From NCBI RefSeq assembly GCF_946481145.1, contig NZ_CAMLMJ010000015.1, forward strand, positions 38,291 through 102,290: 64,000 nt of DNA, given 5' to 3'. How positions within the stretch are numbered: position 1 is the stretch's first letter; every line of letters begins with the position of its first letter. The notes beneath the pieces are model-generated. The model searched no databases, was not told the origin of the DNA, and saw only the letters and a list, made by a program, of their open reading frames with translations. The translations under genes and the position numbers were made by a program. The stretch comes from an uncultured Sediminibacterium sp. GTDB taxonomy: Bacteria; Bacteroidota; Bacteroidia; Chitinophagales; Chitinophagaceae. This document shows, piece by piece, positions 10,024 through 18,915 of the stretch.

Positions 10024-11013
10024 CTAAATGTTTTCCAGCAATTGGGAGATTTCAATTTTTTTGGCGCAGTTGAAATGTCCTTCGGGACATTGTGGGTGAC
10101 CATGGAGTCCGCAGGGGCGACAAGATAGTGGAACAGTGGTTTGTACAATGAAGGAATGATCAGAAAGTGGCCCATATCCGAAGGATGGAACAGTTGAACA
10201 ATAGATGGCCGTTACCGGTGCATTTACGGCTGATGCAAAGTGCATGGGTGCTGAATCATTTACATAGTTCATTGTAGCTCCCTGCATCAGGGCTGCTGAT
10301 GATAGAAAAGAAAGTTTTCCTGCAAGGTTGATGACCGATTTATGTGTTGCTTTTTGGATCGTTTCACAAAGAGTAGCATCACCAGGTGCACCCAATAAAT
10401 AGATGGTATAGGTTTCTGGCAGGTTTGTAATTAATTCGATCCATTTATTTGCAGGAAACTGTTTAGTAAACCATACCGATGCCGGGGCAATACAGATATA
10501 TGGTTGCGTCTGATAGAGCTCAATATTTGCAAAATCTGTTTTGGATGGATACAATTTAGGCTTAGCTGCAATTAAATCAGTAATATTTCTGATGAGGGCA
10601 TGATTACGTTGTATTTCATGGAACGAATCACCTTCCCCTGAGAAATCGTGTAGAATTTTATCGGTAAATAAAAAGGCAAATGGATTTTTATTAAACCCAA
10701 TCGTTCTTTTTGCGCCGGAAAAAGCAGTTAGCAATCCAGTAGCCATGTAGCGCTGTACATTTATTACGAGGTCGTATTTATTGCGGCGGATACGATTCAG
10801 CAGTTGAAAAAGATGACGGTATTTGTGTTGCTTTTTATCCCAGATTAATACTTCATGCAGAAAAGGGTGTGCGGTAAAAAGGGTTTCATTCCCTTTGCGT
10901 ACAACAATATCAAGCTGACTATCCGGAAAATGCTGGTGCAATTTTTCCAATAATCCAGTTGCCAGAACAACATCGCCAATAAAAGCTGTTTGAATAACCA
11001 GGATGCGCTGCAT
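10024..11013 (-). CDS. Glycosyltransferase family 9 (heptosyltransferase-like)
   Basis: A 329-residue protein related to ADP-heptose:LPS heptosyltransferases, acting at the cytoplasmic face of the inner membrane in lipopolysaccharide core assembly. The N terminus IQTAFIGDVVLATGLLEKL and the C-terminal donor-site region YVNDSAPMHFASAVNAPVTA with FGYGPLSD are typical of the family. A Cys-containing stretch CRPCGLHGHPQCPEGHFNC lies near the C terminus, where many family members carry a Cys-rich segment. The ATG at 11013 is followed upstream by heptad repeats, so any promoter must lie inside or beyond the repeat. Confidence 0.88.
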   Translation of the reverse strand: MQRILVIQTAFIGDVVLATGLLEKLHQHFPDSQLDIVVRKGNETLFTAHPFLHEVLIWDKKQHKYRHLFQLLNRIRRNKYDLVINVQRYMATGLLTAFSGAKRTIGFNKNPFAFLFTDKILHDFSGEGDSFHEIQRNHALIRNITDLIAAKPKLYPSKTDFANIELYQTQPYICIAPASVWFTKQFPANKWIELITNLPETYTIYLLGAPGDATLCETIQKATHKSVINLAGKLSFLSSAALMQGATMNYVNDSAPMHFASAVNAPVTAIYCSTVPSFGYGPLSDHSFIVQTTVPLSCRPCGLHGHPQCPEGHFNCAKKIEISQLLENI

Positions 11014-11049
11014 CGGGCAAAATTAGGATAAAGCTGGGAGCTTTGGATT

Positions 11050-11212
11050 GGACCATGGACTTTAGTCCATAGTCCATAGACCATAGTCCATGGTAGGAAA
11101 TTAGTTGACTTACTTTGGAGCATAGTCCATGGTAGGAAATTAGTTGCTTTATTAAGGAGAGTAGAAAAGTACCGGCTCTAACTATGGACCATGGACTATG
11201 GACCATGGACTA
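11050..11212. repeat. Heptad hairpin (GACCATG/GACTATG word)
   Basis: Left arm 11050-11094 (GGACCATGGAC, then AGTCCATAGTCCATAGACC) and right arm 11180-11212 (ACTATGGACCATGGACTATG) are inverted copies in 7-bp steps. A middle partial copy CATAGTCCATGGTAGGAAAT at 11121-11140 repeats part of the left arm. The right arm stops 2 bp before the stop codon of the 71-residue gene. Confidence 0.8.
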
Positions 11213-11214
11213 CT

Positions 11215-11430
11215 CTACTCATACTCCAGTTCATTGCTAAAAAATTCCCAATCGAATAGTAAAAAATCGGGAGAGAAATGTTTGCGTCCAATTTTGCGGT
11301 TGCGGGATAATAAGCTACGGCGGCTGGGCTTATTGGAACTTATGGCATGCCTGTCTAACCCCAATTCAAGGATAGCTTTTAAAAATGATTGCATTTTATC
11401 GTTGGGTACATCCAGTATTACACGTGCCAT
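11215..11430 (-). CDS. Small conserved-looking hypothetical protein (71 aa)
   Basis: A 71-residue protein, not recognised. It starts MARVILDVPNDKMQSFLKAI, a beta-strand then helix pattern, continues LELGLDRHAI, has a basic middle (SRRSLLSRNRKIGRKHF) and an acidic-aromatic C terminus (DWEFFSNELEYE). The composition and clean start suggest a real gene: a small cytoplasmic or DNA-associated protein is possible, but no function is claimed. It stands alone between a heptad hairpin on its 3' side and 315 bp of gene-free sequence on its 5' side. Confidence 0.6.
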   Translation of the reverse strand: MARVILDVPNDKMQSFLKAILELGLDRHAISSNKPSRRSLLSRNRKIGRKHFSPDFLLFDWEFFSNELEYE

Positions 11431-11667
11431 AGGATATTTGCTTACTTTAAGTTTGCATTTTATTACTAGAAATGCAACTAAAATCTAAACAAAATTCCTG
11501 CCAATCCATCCCTATTTGGGTCTAAATAACTGATTTATAAGCTATTAACAGAAATTTCGACTTTCACACAGGGTTATGCACATTTTGGGGTGGTCTTTTT
11601 GTTTTTGGGTATCAGCTATTAGCCATTAATGCGCATCGAGTGCTGAAATTCCATAAGAGCGAGAAAT

Positions 11668-11719
11668 GGAACGCAGATTTATCATGATGATCATGATAAA
11701 TCATGATAAATCCGTGTTC
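11668..11719. repeat. ATCATGAT palindromic repeat
   Basis: Member with ends GGAACGCAGATTTATCATGA and ATCATGATAAATCCGTGTTC around repeated ATCATGAT cores. It lies 26 bp past the stop of the threonylcarbamoyl-AMP synthase gene (11746, minus strand). The rest of the gap 11431-11745 shows no gene or RNA that I can recognise. Confidence 0.8.
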
Positions 11720-11745
11720 TATCTAAGCAGCCAAAAACCAAGGAC

Positions 11746-12318
11746 TCAATTCCTGATAATCGTCAAAACTCCATTCCTGTCCCATTTAACAACAGAGGAA
11801 GGTTTATAGTAGTTTTCATCTGCCTGGCGGTACCTGACTACGTAGTCTACACCTTCTTTGATAACAGGTTCTATATCCTGGAACGACTGCGGGGCCGGAT
11901 ATCCTGATAGGTTAGCTGATGTGCTTACCAGGGGCTTGCGGAATCTTTTGATCAGGTGTTTGCAAAATGGGTCGGTTGTTATGCGAATACCGACTGAGCC
12001 GTCATCACCTAATATGGCATCTGATAGTCCGATAGCACCATCATAAATAACAGTAATGGGTCTCGACACCCCTTTTATATAATCAAATACCTGTAAGTCG
12101 GGCTGGGTGATATATTGTAATATTTCTCTTTCATCTGCCACCAAAACAATCATGGCCTTATGTTCCGGTCTTTTCTTGAGCTGAATAATTTTTTCCACTG
12201 CATCAGGATTGGTTGCATCGCATCCTATACCCCAGATAGTATCTGTTGGATATAGTATTAGTCCGCCCTTTTCCAGTGCTTCCAGGCAGGCATCGATATC
12301 ATTTTGAAATGGTAGCAT
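11746..12318 (-). CDS. L-threonylcarbamoyladenylate synthase (Sua5/YrdC family)
   Basis: Makes threonylcarbamoyl-AMP from threonine, bicarbonate and ATP, for the t6A37 modification of ANN-reading tRNAs. The single YrdC-like domain of 190 residues has GGLILYPTDTIWGIGCDA near the N terminus, then KKRPEHKAMIVLV, and STSANLSGYPAP toward the C terminus, all family signatures. There is no C-terminal Sua5 extension, so it is a TsaC-size protein. It is divergent from dapD; the two starts are only 76 bp apart and must share a promoter region. Confidence 0.93.
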   Translation of the reverse strand: MLPFQNDIDACLEALEKGGLILYPTDTIWGIGCDATNPDAVEKIIQLKKRPEHKAMIVLVADEREILQYITQPDLQVFDYIKGVSRPITVIYDGAIGLSDAILGDDGSVGIRITTDPFCKHLIKRFRKPLVSTSANLSGYPAPQSFQDIEPVIKEGVDYVVRYRQADENYYKPSSVVKWDRNGVLTIIRN

Positions 12319-12372
12319 GGCTATGCAATGTACAAATTGTGTTGAATATGCGATTATCCTACAAGCAACCTG

Positions 12373-12380
12373 TATGTTTG
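12373..12380 (+). promoter_or_regulatory. Candidate -7 promoter element for dapD
   Basis: TATGTTTG fits the Bacteroidota -7 consensus TAnnTTTG and lies 15 bp before the dapD ATG. No convincing TTTG -33 element is seen at the usual distance, so this is a partial match. Confidence 0.45.
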
Positions 12381-12394
12381 CAAAAATTTTTGCT

Positions 12395-13207
12395 ATGGAA
12401 CTAAAATCATTGATCCAGGAAGCCTGGTCTGACAGAACATTATTACAGGCAAATCAGCATAGTGACGCAGTAAGAGCAGTTATCGAAGAAGTAGATAAAG
12501 GTCGCTTACGTGTAGCCGAACCCATCGATGGAAATTGGGTGGTGAATGAGTGGGTTAAGCAAGCCATACTGATGTATTTCGGTATTCAGCAAATGCAAAC
12601 CTGGAACCTCCCTCCTTTTGAGTTTTATGATAAAATGTTGTTGAAATCAAATTATAAAGAACTGGGTGTAAGGGCCGTTCCGCATGCAGTAGCACGTTAT
12701 GGTGCTTATATAGCAAAGAATGTGGTACTCATGCCGAGTTATGTAAACATCGGTGCATTTGTAGACGAAGGTACCATGGTTGATACCTGGGCAACTGTAG
12801 GTAGCTGTGCGCAGATCGGCAAAGGTGTACACCTGAGTGGCGGTGTCGGAATCGGAGGTGTATTGGAACCACTGCAGGCTAGTCCGGTTATCATTGAAGA
12901 TGGATGTTTTATTGGCAGCAGATGCATAGTAGTAGAAGGTGTTGTAGTGGAAAAAGAAGCCGTATTAGGAGCAAATGTGGTACTCACCCAATCCACCAAA
13001 ATCATTGATGTAAGTGGAAATGAACCAGTAGAATACAAAGGAAGGATACCAGCCAGAAGCGTTGTAATACCAGGCAGCTACACGAAGAAATTCAATGCAG
13101 GAGAATACCAGGTAAGTTGCGCCCTCATCATTGGTCAGCGTAAAGCTAGTACCGATCTGAAAACAAGCTTAAATGACGCATTGAGAGATTTTAATGTGAG
13201 TGTGTAG
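12395..13207 (+). CDS. dapD: 2,3,4,5-tetrahydropyridine-2,6-dicarboxylate N-succinyltransferase
   Basis: Succinylase step of lysine and diaminopimelate synthesis. The ATG at 12395 gives 270 residues beginning MELKSLIQEAWSDRTLL. The C-terminal half is a left-handed beta-helix of hexapeptide repeats (GTMVDTWATVGSCAQIGKG, then GGVGIGGVLEPLQ and GCFIGSRCIVVEGV). In-frame upstream codons from 12317 would overlap the divergent gene's start and are not used. The stop is followed within 8 bp by a heptad hairpin. Confidence 0.96.
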   Translation: MELKSLIQEAWSDRTLLQANQHSDAVRAVIEEVDKGRLRVAEPIDGNWVVNEWVKQAILMYFGIQQMQTWNLPPFEFYDKMLLKSNYKELGVRAVPHAVARYGAYIAKNVVLMPSYVNIGAFVDEGTMVDTWATVGSCAQIGKGVHLSGGVGIGGVLEPLQASPVIIEDGCFIGSRCIVVEGVVVEKEAVLGANVVLTQSTKIIDVSGNEPVEYKGRIPARSVVIPGSYTKKFNAGEYQVSCALIIGQRKASTDLKTSLNDALRDFNVSV

Positions 13208-13215
13208 GGGGAGGA

Positions 13216-13303
13216 GACCATAGTCCATAGTCCATAGTCCATGGTCCATGGTAAGAAAGTTTTTGCTTTAACTATGGTCTATGGACTATGGACCATGGAC
13301 TAT
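13216..13303. repeat. Heptad hairpin (GACCATG/GACTATG word)
   Basis: Left arm 13216-13252 (CCATAGTCCATAGTCCATAG, then TCCATGGTCCATGG) and right arm 13270-13303 (ACTATGGTCTATGGACTATG, then GACCATGGACTAT) form an almost complete inverted repeat with a short AAGAAAGTTTTTGC loop. It uses the same 7-bp word as 11050-11212. It could end dapD transcription, and it supplies a spurious ATG in frame with the next gene. Confidence 0.85.
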
Positions 13304-13325
13304 ATCCTCCCGCAAAAAACGAACT

Positions 13326-14252
13326 GTGAATACCCAGGCACAAAAAATAAATCTTGTTGGTTTCCTCATCACTATTGCGGGTGCTATCTTTTTTTCTACA
13401 AAGGCTATATTTGTTAAGCTCGCATTTCAGGAAACAAAAGTTGATGCTCTGACACTACTGAGTCTGCGGATGCTTTTCTCATTGCCTTTTTATGTTGGAG
13501 CAGTTTGGTTTGCAAGTAGAAAGGAGAATAGCTCAAGCATTACAAAAAGACAATGGTTGCTCATTATGCTCATGGGTATTTTTGGTTATTACCTGAGCAG
13601 CCTTTTTGATTTTATCGGATTACAATATGTATCTGCTGGCCTGGAAAGACTGATCCTGTTTTTGTATCCCACTTTTGCGGTGCTTATTAATACCTTTTAT
13701 TTTAAGACTGCACTTTCCAAAAGGCAAATCATTGCATTAATACTTACTTATATTGGCATAGGTACCGCTTATTGGGGTGAAATACATGCAGCGCATTATG
13801 GGCCACAATTTTACTATGGTTCTTTTATGATCTTTCTCTGCGCTGTTACTTATTCCTTTTATCTTGTCGGAACCGGCAGACTGGTTAAAGCAGTTGGTGC
13901 TACACGTTATACCGCTTATGCGATGCTTACTGCTACGGCCGGTATTTTTATTCATTACCTTATTCAAAAACCAATTCCATCATTTACACTTGATGCAACC
14001 CTTACCAGTTATGGCATTGCACTCGCTATTGTGGCAACTGTTTTACCATCTTTTATGATGAGTGTGGGCATGAAAAAAATTGGTAGTAATAATGTTGCCA
14101 TTATTACCAGCATCGGACCTGTATCTACCATTCTTCAAGCCCATTTTTTTCTGGGCGAAACCATTATCAGGGAACAAATCATTGGCACCATACTGGTTAT
14201 TATAGGAGTTATTTTGATTGGCTGGCAGAGTAGGGATATTGATGGAAAGTGA
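13326..14252 (+). CDS. EamA/DMT-family membrane transporter
   Basis: Inner-membrane permease of the drug/metabolite superfamily with about ten hydrophobic segments in two EamA halves. The first half begins INLVGFLITIAGAIFFSTKA and the second YYGSFMIFLCAVTYSFYLVG; the end is LVIIGVILIGWQSRD. The substrate is unknown. I prefer the GTG at 13326 (MNTQAQKINLVGF). The longer version from the ATG at 13281 would have its first residues (MDYGPWT) encoded by the heptad repeat, so it is probably an artefact. Confidence 0.85.
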   Translation: MNTQAQKINLVGFLITIAGAIFFSTKAIFVKLAFQETKVDALTLLSLRMLFSLPFYVGAVWFASRKENSSSITKRQWLLIMLMGIFGYYLSSLFDFIGLQYVSAGLERLILFLYPTFAVLINTFYFKTALSKRQIIALILTYIGIGTAYWGEIHAAHYGPQFYYGSFMIFLCAVTYSFYLVGTGRLVKAVGATRYTAYAMLTATAGIFIHYLIQKPIPSFTLDATLTSYGIALAIVATVLPSFMMSVGMKKIGSNNVAIITSIGPVSTILQAHFFLGETIIREQIIGTILVIIGVILIGWQSRDIDGK

Positions 14253-14258
14253 CATTCG

Positions 14259-14468
14259 CTGCAAGCTGCAGGCTGCAAGCTTTGATGGGTGCTTATTATA
14301 GTCTTTCTGCTTTTAATGGAATTAAAGAGGGGGAGAAAGTTTAAAGTCAGTTGCTTAAAGAAATAATTGGTTGCCACAATTGCACTGCACGCTATTAATA
14401 GAACACGGATTTTCATGATTTTCAGGATTTATCATGATAGATCTTGAAAATCATGAAAATCTGTGTTC
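14259..14468. repeat. Composite repeat: GCTGCAA heptads, core and palindrome
   Basis: Three 7-bp steps (CTGCAAGCTGCAGGCTGCAA) begin 7 bp after the EamA stop. The core follows (TTTGATGGGTGCTTATTATA, TTTCTGCTTTTAATGGAATT), and then a palindrome at 14401-14468 with ends GAACACGGATTTTCATGATT and AATCATGAAAATCTGTGTTC. The same core recurs at 23060-23150, 53540-53640 and 55895-56000. Confidence 0.8.
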
Positions 14469-14632
14469 CATCCTATGCTTGACTTGCTCAAAGGACTCCT
14501 TTGAGATGCCCGTTTCCCCGCTGCAATAATCAAAAACTGCCGGTAAACCCACCTGGTCTGTTTGATGCAATTCCATTTACCGCCAATTTCCCGTCGTTTA
14601 CCGCCTTTCTTATTCCTGTAACCTAATTCCAC

Positions 14633-14663
14633 TTTGTATGCAGTATCCACACAAATAGCTTTG
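14633..14663 (+). promoter_or_regulatory. Bacteroidota-type promoter
   Basis: TTTG at 14633-14636 and TAGCTTTG at 14656-14663 are separated by exactly 19 bp. This matches the -33 TTTG / -7 TAnnTTTG consensus of Bacteroidota primary-sigma promoters. The start codon of the LiaF-like gene is 17 bp beyond, so the 5' leader would be very short. Confidence 0.7.
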
Positions 14664-14679
14664 CATTAAATAAAATACT

Positions 14680-15429
14680 ATGAGACAAAGAGGATATGGT
14701 TTACGCAATAATAATGACCGCTTTTATACCGGCATTATACTGATTCTTGTTGGTGCAGTTATTCTGTTGCGCCGGGTGGGTGTTTATATTCCATCCTGGT
14801 TATACGATTGGTCAGCAATTATTGTGCTGGTTGGAATAATATCTGGTATCAAAGTAAAATTCAGGGGAGTATCCTGGATGATTATGATAGCGGTTGGTTT
14901 ATTCTTCATGTCGGATGAACTGATCAAAGACGTTGAAATTCGCCGCTTTCTATGGCCTTCACTGATCATTCTGGTGGGTATTCTATTCATCTTCCGTCCT
15001 AAAGTAAGTTCGCTTAGTCAGGATCCACTACTTGGCTTTAAACCAAAACAGCAGAACAACGACGACCCAGAATTTCCACCATCTTCGGAAGACAGGATCG
15101 ACACTACTTCTGTATTCGGCGAGGTTAAGAGAATGGTTACTTCTAAAAATTTCAAAGGAGGCGAAATTGTATGTTTCATGGGTGGATCGCAGATAAACCT
15201 TTCACAAGCTGATATACAGGGACCCGTATTCCTGGATGTAACCATTGTTTTTGGTGGAACTAAACTGGTCATTCCGCCAAACTGGGAAGTGCGTACTGAA
15301 ACCGTAGCTGTTTTTGCAGGCATCGAAGATAAACGCAACCTGCTACCAGGCAGCAAATTCGATCCGGATAAAATATTGATCCTAAAAGGTACATCTGTTT
15401 TTGGGGGCATTGAAATAAAAAGCTATTAA
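14680..15429 (+). CDS. LiaF/LiaI-like cell-envelope stress membrane protein
   Basis: A 249-residue inner-membrane protein. The N-terminal half has four hydrophobic segments (about 18-33, 43-60, 66-76 and 91-108: TGIILILVGAVILL, SAIIVLVGIISGI, WMIMIAVGLFF, LWPSLIILVGILFIF). A linker rich in polar residues leads to a soluble LiaF-type C-terminal domain (EIVCFMGGSQINLSQADIQG, VFGGTKLVIPPNWEV). LiaF-like proteins modulate envelope-stress two-component systems. A LytS/LytTR pair lies 470 bp downstream on the same strand, which may or may not be its partner. Confidence 0.8.
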   Translation: MRQRGYGLRNNNDRFYTGIILILVGAVILLRRVGVYIPSWLYDWSAIIVLVGIISGIKVKFRGVSWMIMIAVGLFFMSDELIKDVEIRRFLWPSLIILVGILFIFRPKVSSLSQDPLLGFKPKQQNNDDPEFPPSSEDRIDTTSVFGEVKRMVTSKNFKGGEIVCFMGGSQINLSQADIQGPVFLDVTIVFGGTKLVIPPNWEVRTETVAVFAGIEDKRNLLPGSKFDPDKILILKGTSVFGGIEIKSY

Positions 15430-15431
15430 TA

Positions 15432-15456
15432 ATAGCTTCTAGCCTCTAGCTGCCAG
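15432..15456. repeat. Short CTAGCTT heptad tract
   Basis: AGCTTCTAGCCTCTAGCTGC in 7-bp steps starts 3 bp after the LiaF-like stop. No matching second arm is visible nearby, so this is a solo or decayed arm. Confidence 0.55.
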
Positions 15457-15536
15457 AAGATGTGGGGACAGCGAAATCACTCATCAGCTAATAGTCCAAA
15501 ACGCAAAAATAATTATTCACCCAACGCAACACAGTT

Positions 15537-15896
15537 ATGGAATGGTTTCTTGCAAAACTTGTTTATCGGTTCCAGACAGCTAGCAATGAGTCTCAGACCC
15601 AGTTTGATGAACAATTGAGACTGGTTTTGGCGGAAGACAATTTGCATGCTTTCCATAAAGCTCAGTTAATTGGCCAGCAGGAGCAGCTTGTTGCGGAAGA
15701 GCATTCCCCACATCAGGTAAACTGGATTTTCATGGATGTTATTGAAATATATCCCTTACATAAGATGATGGATGGTGCTGAAGTGTTGTCGCAGATTAGC
15801 CAGCCTGCAGACAAAGACCGTTACCAACTTGAGGTTCGGTTAAAAGCCGGATATTTGTTATCGAGCTGTACTGAACGGTTTCTTCAAGCACTTTAA
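15537..15896 (+). CDS. DUF4288-like small protein
   Basis: A 119-residue protein that starts MEWFLAKLVYRFQTASN and later has VNWIFMDVIEIYPLHKMMDGAEV. This arrangement resembles DUF4288 proteins, whose function is unknown. There is no signal peptide or membrane segment, so it is probably cytoplasmic. The histidine kinase start follows 2 bp after its stop, so the two are almost certainly one transcript, and a role linked to that signalling pair is possible. The family call is from memory of the pattern and should be treated as tentative. Confidence 0.6.
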   Translation: MEWFLAKLVYRFQTASNESQTQFDEQLRLVLAEDNLHAFHKAQLIGQQEQLVAEEHSPHQVNWIFMDVIEIYPLHKMMDGAEVLSQISQPADKDRYQLEVRLKAGYLLSSCTERFLQAL

Positions 15897-15898
15897 GC

Positions 15899-16960
15899 AT
15901 GATAACACCCATAACAAAAGGACGAAGTTTTTATGTAGCATTTATTACCTGGTGGCTGGCCTGGACGGTAGTGCATATCTGGGTGATGGGTGAATACAGG
16001 GTTAGTTTTGTGGAAACATTAGCGGATGCTTTTATCTCCAACTGTTTACTGGCATCCTTCTGTTTACTGGTGGTTAACAATATGAAATATTATCTTCCCC
16101 GTAAGGAAAGGTATTGGTATATATTAATCATCAGTCTTGTACTCAGCAGTATATATCTATTTCTGGTAAGGGTGATTCTTCGATATTTATTTAAGGCAGA
16201 TGATGGTTACCAACTCTTGCTGAGCCAATCTTTTTATATCCGGTATATTACCGGTTTTCTGATGATCGGATGTATGTCGATGATCAGTTTGCTCTGGTAC
16301 ACTTTACTGGAACAACAGGAAAATGAAAGAAGAAAAGAAGAAGCAGAAAAAGTATCCAAGGATGCTGAGTTATTAAAATTAAGACAGCAACTACAACCAC
16401 ATTTTCTTTTTAACAGTCTTAATTCGATCAGCGCCCTTGCGGGAAGTCAGCCGGAGAAAGCCAGACATATGATTCAGCAACTGTCGGATTTTCTAAGGGG
16501 TACTTTAAAAAAAGAAGAACACCAGTTGGTTGATTTGCAGGAAGAAATCAATCATTTACAACTATACCTTGAAATTGAAAAAGTGCGTTTTGGTCATCGT
16601 TTGCAAACGGCATTAGACATCGATCAACAGGCTTCAACCATGCGTATACCTGCTTTGTTGTTGCAGCCGGTGGTTGAAAACGCCATTAAGTTTGGTTTGT
16701 ACGATACCACTGATGATGTATTGATTAGCATTAGGGCGAATGGTTCAACAAAGGAAATGCTGGAGATTGTGGTTGAAAACCCTTACGATCCGGATACAAC
16801 GGTTGCCATACATGGTACAGGTTTTGGATTGGCATCCATTGCCCGAAGATTGTATTTGCTTTATGCAAGACAAGATCTCATTCGTACTAGTAAAACTGAT
16901 AAACAATTTACCACTACCATACTTATTCCCCAATACAACCAAGAAACAAGTGGACAATAA
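15899..16960 (+). CDS. LytS/YehU-type sensor histidine kinase
   Basis: Membrane sensor kinase of the His_kinase (LytS-like) family. There are four transmembrane segments in the first 140 residues (about 11-30, 42-60, 72-95 and 116-136). A short coiled region leads to the phospho-acceptor motif QPHFLFNSLN with His168. The ATPase domain follows with LLQPVVENAIKFGLY (N box) and HGTGFGLASIARRL (G box). No extracytoplasmic sensor domain is present, so it probably senses through the membrane segments. It is paired with the LytTR regulator 51 bp downstream. Confidence 0.92.
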   Translation: MITPITKGRSFYVAFITWWLAWTVVHIWVMGEYRVSFVETLADAFISNCLLASFCLLVVNNMKYYLPRKERYWYILIISLVLSSIYLFLVRVILRYLFKADDGYQLLLSQSFYIRYITGFLMIGCMSMISLLWYTLLEQQENERRKEEAEKVSKDAELLKLRQQLQPHFLFNSLNSISALAGSQPEKARHMIQQLSDFLRGTLKKEEHQLVDLQEEINHLQLYLEIEKVRFGHRLQTALDIDQQASTMRIPALLLQPVVENAIKFGLYDTTDDVLISIRANGSTKEMLEIVVENPYDPDTTVAIHGTGFGLASIARRLYLLYARQDLIRTSKTDKQFTTTILIPQYNQETSGQ

Positions 16961-17011
16961 GAATGGTATTAAAATAATGATCAAAGAACGAACTGCTTAA
17001 AAGAAACCAGC

Positions 17012-17749
17012 ATGAAACTAATCATCATCGATGACGAGCCACTGGCAAGGAGTATTGTGAAAGAATACCTTCAATCATTTCCCGACCTTGAACTGGTGCA
17101 GGAATGTGGCGACGGATTTGAGGGTGTAAAAGCCATTCAACAACACCAGCCTGATCTGATAATATTGGATGTACAAATGCCCAAGATCAATGGGTTTGAG
17201 ATGCTGGAACTAATTGAAAATCCACCAGCCGTAATTTTTGCCACTGCATTTGAGGAATTTGCCATCAAAGCATTTGAAGCACATGCGGTTGATTATTTGC
17301 TCAAACCATTTAGCAAAGAAAGATTCACAAAAGCCATTGAAAAATGGAGGGCCACTGAAACACAGGTTCAACAAAATAATACATCAGCCCTACTGAATAC
17401 GGTTGCCTCAACGGCTCAGCAGCAGAACAGGATTGTATTGAAGGATAATGGGAAGATTAAAATTATTCCGACAGCCCAGGTACAATATTTTGAAGCAGCA
17501 GATGATTATGTAAAAATTTATACGAGTGAGGGGGTATTCCTGAAACATAAAACCATGCAGTTTTTTGAGCAGAAAATGGATCCTGCTTTATTTATACGCA
17601 TTCATAGGTCTTATCTTGTAAATGTGCACCTGATTGCGAGGATTGATCCATATGAAAAAGATGGACACCTTGCTATACTTAGTATTGGGGTTAGACTACC
17701 CGTAAGTAAATCGGGGTATTCCAGGTTAAAAGCAGCCCTGGGTATTTAG
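17012..17749 (+). CDS. LytTR-family response regulator
   Basis: A 245-residue cytoplasmic transcription regulator. The receiver domain (1-120) has acidic DDE at 7-9, phospho-acceptor Asp53 in IILDVQMP and Lys in DYLLKPF. The LytTR DNA-binding domain (about 140-243) includes VQYFEAADDYVKIYTSEG and FIRIHRSYLVN. It is the cognate partner of the kinase immediately upstream. A palindromic repeat begins 35 bp after its stop. Confidence 0.93.
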   Translation: MKLIIIDDEPLARSIVKEYLQSFPDLELVQECGDGFEGVKAIQQHQPDLIILDVQMPKINGFEMLELIENPPAVIFATAFEEFAIKAFEAHAVDYLLKPFSKERFTKAIEKWRATETQVQQNNTSALLNTVASTAQQQNRIVLKDNGKIKIIPTAQVQYFEAADDYVKIYTSEGVFLKHKTMQFFEQKMDPALFIRIHRSYLVNVHLIARIDPYEKDGHLAILSIGVRLPVSKSGYSRLKAALGI

Positions 17750-17784
17750 CATAACAATTAATGCGAACGCAGGGGCGGATGATG

Positions 17785-17833
17785 GAACACAGATTATCAT
17801 GATTTTCAAGATTTATCATGATAATCTGTGTTC
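17785..17833. repeat. ATCATGAT palindromic repeat
   Basis: GAACACAGATTATCATGATT and TTTATCATGATAATCTGTGT form a short member (49 bp) of the palindrome family. It sits 36 bp after the LytTR regulator stop, where it could end the transcript. Confidence 0.8.
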
Positions 17834-17936
17834 TATTAATATTTGGTATTGGATTAATAGGAGAAAGCCTAAAATAAGCACCATCTCGCTTAAACCAGAC
17901 TAGCAGCTAGAGGCCAGAACTGTCCGGGGAAAATAA

Positions 17937-18147
17937 GCTGCGAGCTTCTAGCTTCTAGCCGCTAGCCTTGATTGGTGCTTGTTTTAGGCTATCTGCTACT
18001 ATTTGAATAAATGACAGGGCTTGCGAATTTGTTTTGTAAAAATCCTATTTAAAATAAATATTCAACTACCATATTTACGCTTGCGGATGGTTAAATTAAT
18101 AGCAAAAAAAGGCTAGAAGCCAGCAGCTAGTGGCTAGAAGCTAGAAG
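17937..18147. repeat. Heptad-armed intergenic element (CTAGCTT word), copy 3
   Basis: Arms at 17937-17966 (GAGCTTCTAGCTTCTAGCC) and 18111-18147 (GGCTAGAAGCCAGCAGCTAG, then TGGCTAGAAGCTAGAAG) flank the same core as copies 1 and 2 (TTTGAATAAATGACAGGGCT, GGATGGTTAAATTAATAGC). The gap 17750-18215 holds this element and the palindrome; no gene is seen. Confidence 0.8.
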
Positions 18148-18215
18148 TCAAATTTCCCTGAATAGTAATGACTATAAGCACCCATCTAATGTGCTTCAAC
18201 CTTTGATTCAAATAA

Positions 18216-18620
18216 TTAATTGAAGCGGGTATCGGAAGCTATTTTTTCCGCAGTTTGCCGGATAATATCCGGAATAATGGCAAAGTCTTTTGCTTTATCG
18301 AGGAAGTAATCGGCGCCGGCCTGCATACATTCTGATTTATAGCCAGATAAGGTATTGTTGGTAAGGATAACAATGATAGGATCAATGGTATTACTTCTGC
18401 GAATATCTTTTAACATTTGAAGCCCATTTTTTCCTGGGAGGTTGATATCGAGAAAAATAAGGGTGGGATTAAACGTATTGATCCAATTCTCTGCCTCTTC
18501 CGCACTGGTAGCCGTTCGTATTTCCTGTACGTTTTTTATTCCTTCCAGCAAATGCTTTACCCGCTGCAGAATAAACTCTGAGTCGTCGACCAGTAATATT
18601 TTCAGTGCTTTGTCCACCAT
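18216..18620 (-). CDS. Single-domain response regulator (CheY-like)
   Basis: A 134-residue receiver with no output domain, starting at the ATG at 18620 (MVDKALKILLVDDSEFILQ). The acidic pocket is DD at 12-13, phospho-acceptor Asp58 in LIFLDINLPGKNG, and Lys in YFLDKAKDF. In-frame codons back to 18689 would add an unconserved 23-residue extension. Such proteins relay phosphate or act by protein contact. No kinase is adjacent; the nearest is the THI5-type kinase 2 kb away on the same strand. Confidence 0.85.
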   Translation of the reverse strand: MVDKALKILLVDDSEFILQRVKHLLEGIKNVQEIRTATSAEEAENWINTFNPTLIFLDINLPGKNGLQMLKDIRRSNTIDPIIVILTNNTLSGYKSECMQAGADYFLDKAKDFAIIPDIIRQTAEKIASDTRFN

Positions 18621-18915
18621 AATGGGAAATGGCATCATTAGAATATTGGTTTTAAAAGAGCTTTGCAGGTCTAACCCTGCAAAGCTCATATAGCTTTTGG
18701 CTATAAGGTTTTCCTAGGATAAATAAGTTATAGTACCGGTTATCCCAATACGAATTGGATTTTAATAAAGGATAGTGGAATATTTAAAAACAATAGTCAG
18801 CTAGTAAATGGGGGGCTTTATAGCTAAAACAAAATACCCTCATTTTTAGAAATGCTGCAATAATGCAACACTTGAAATAAATGTAGTGATATTACTACAC
18901 AAAAGCTGCTATTTT

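Noticed and set aside
13281..13325. Longer N terminus for the EamA transporter from the ATG at 13281
   Set aside because: The first codons are the heptad repeat itself (ACTATGGACCATGG); the GTG at 13326 gives a normal N terminus.
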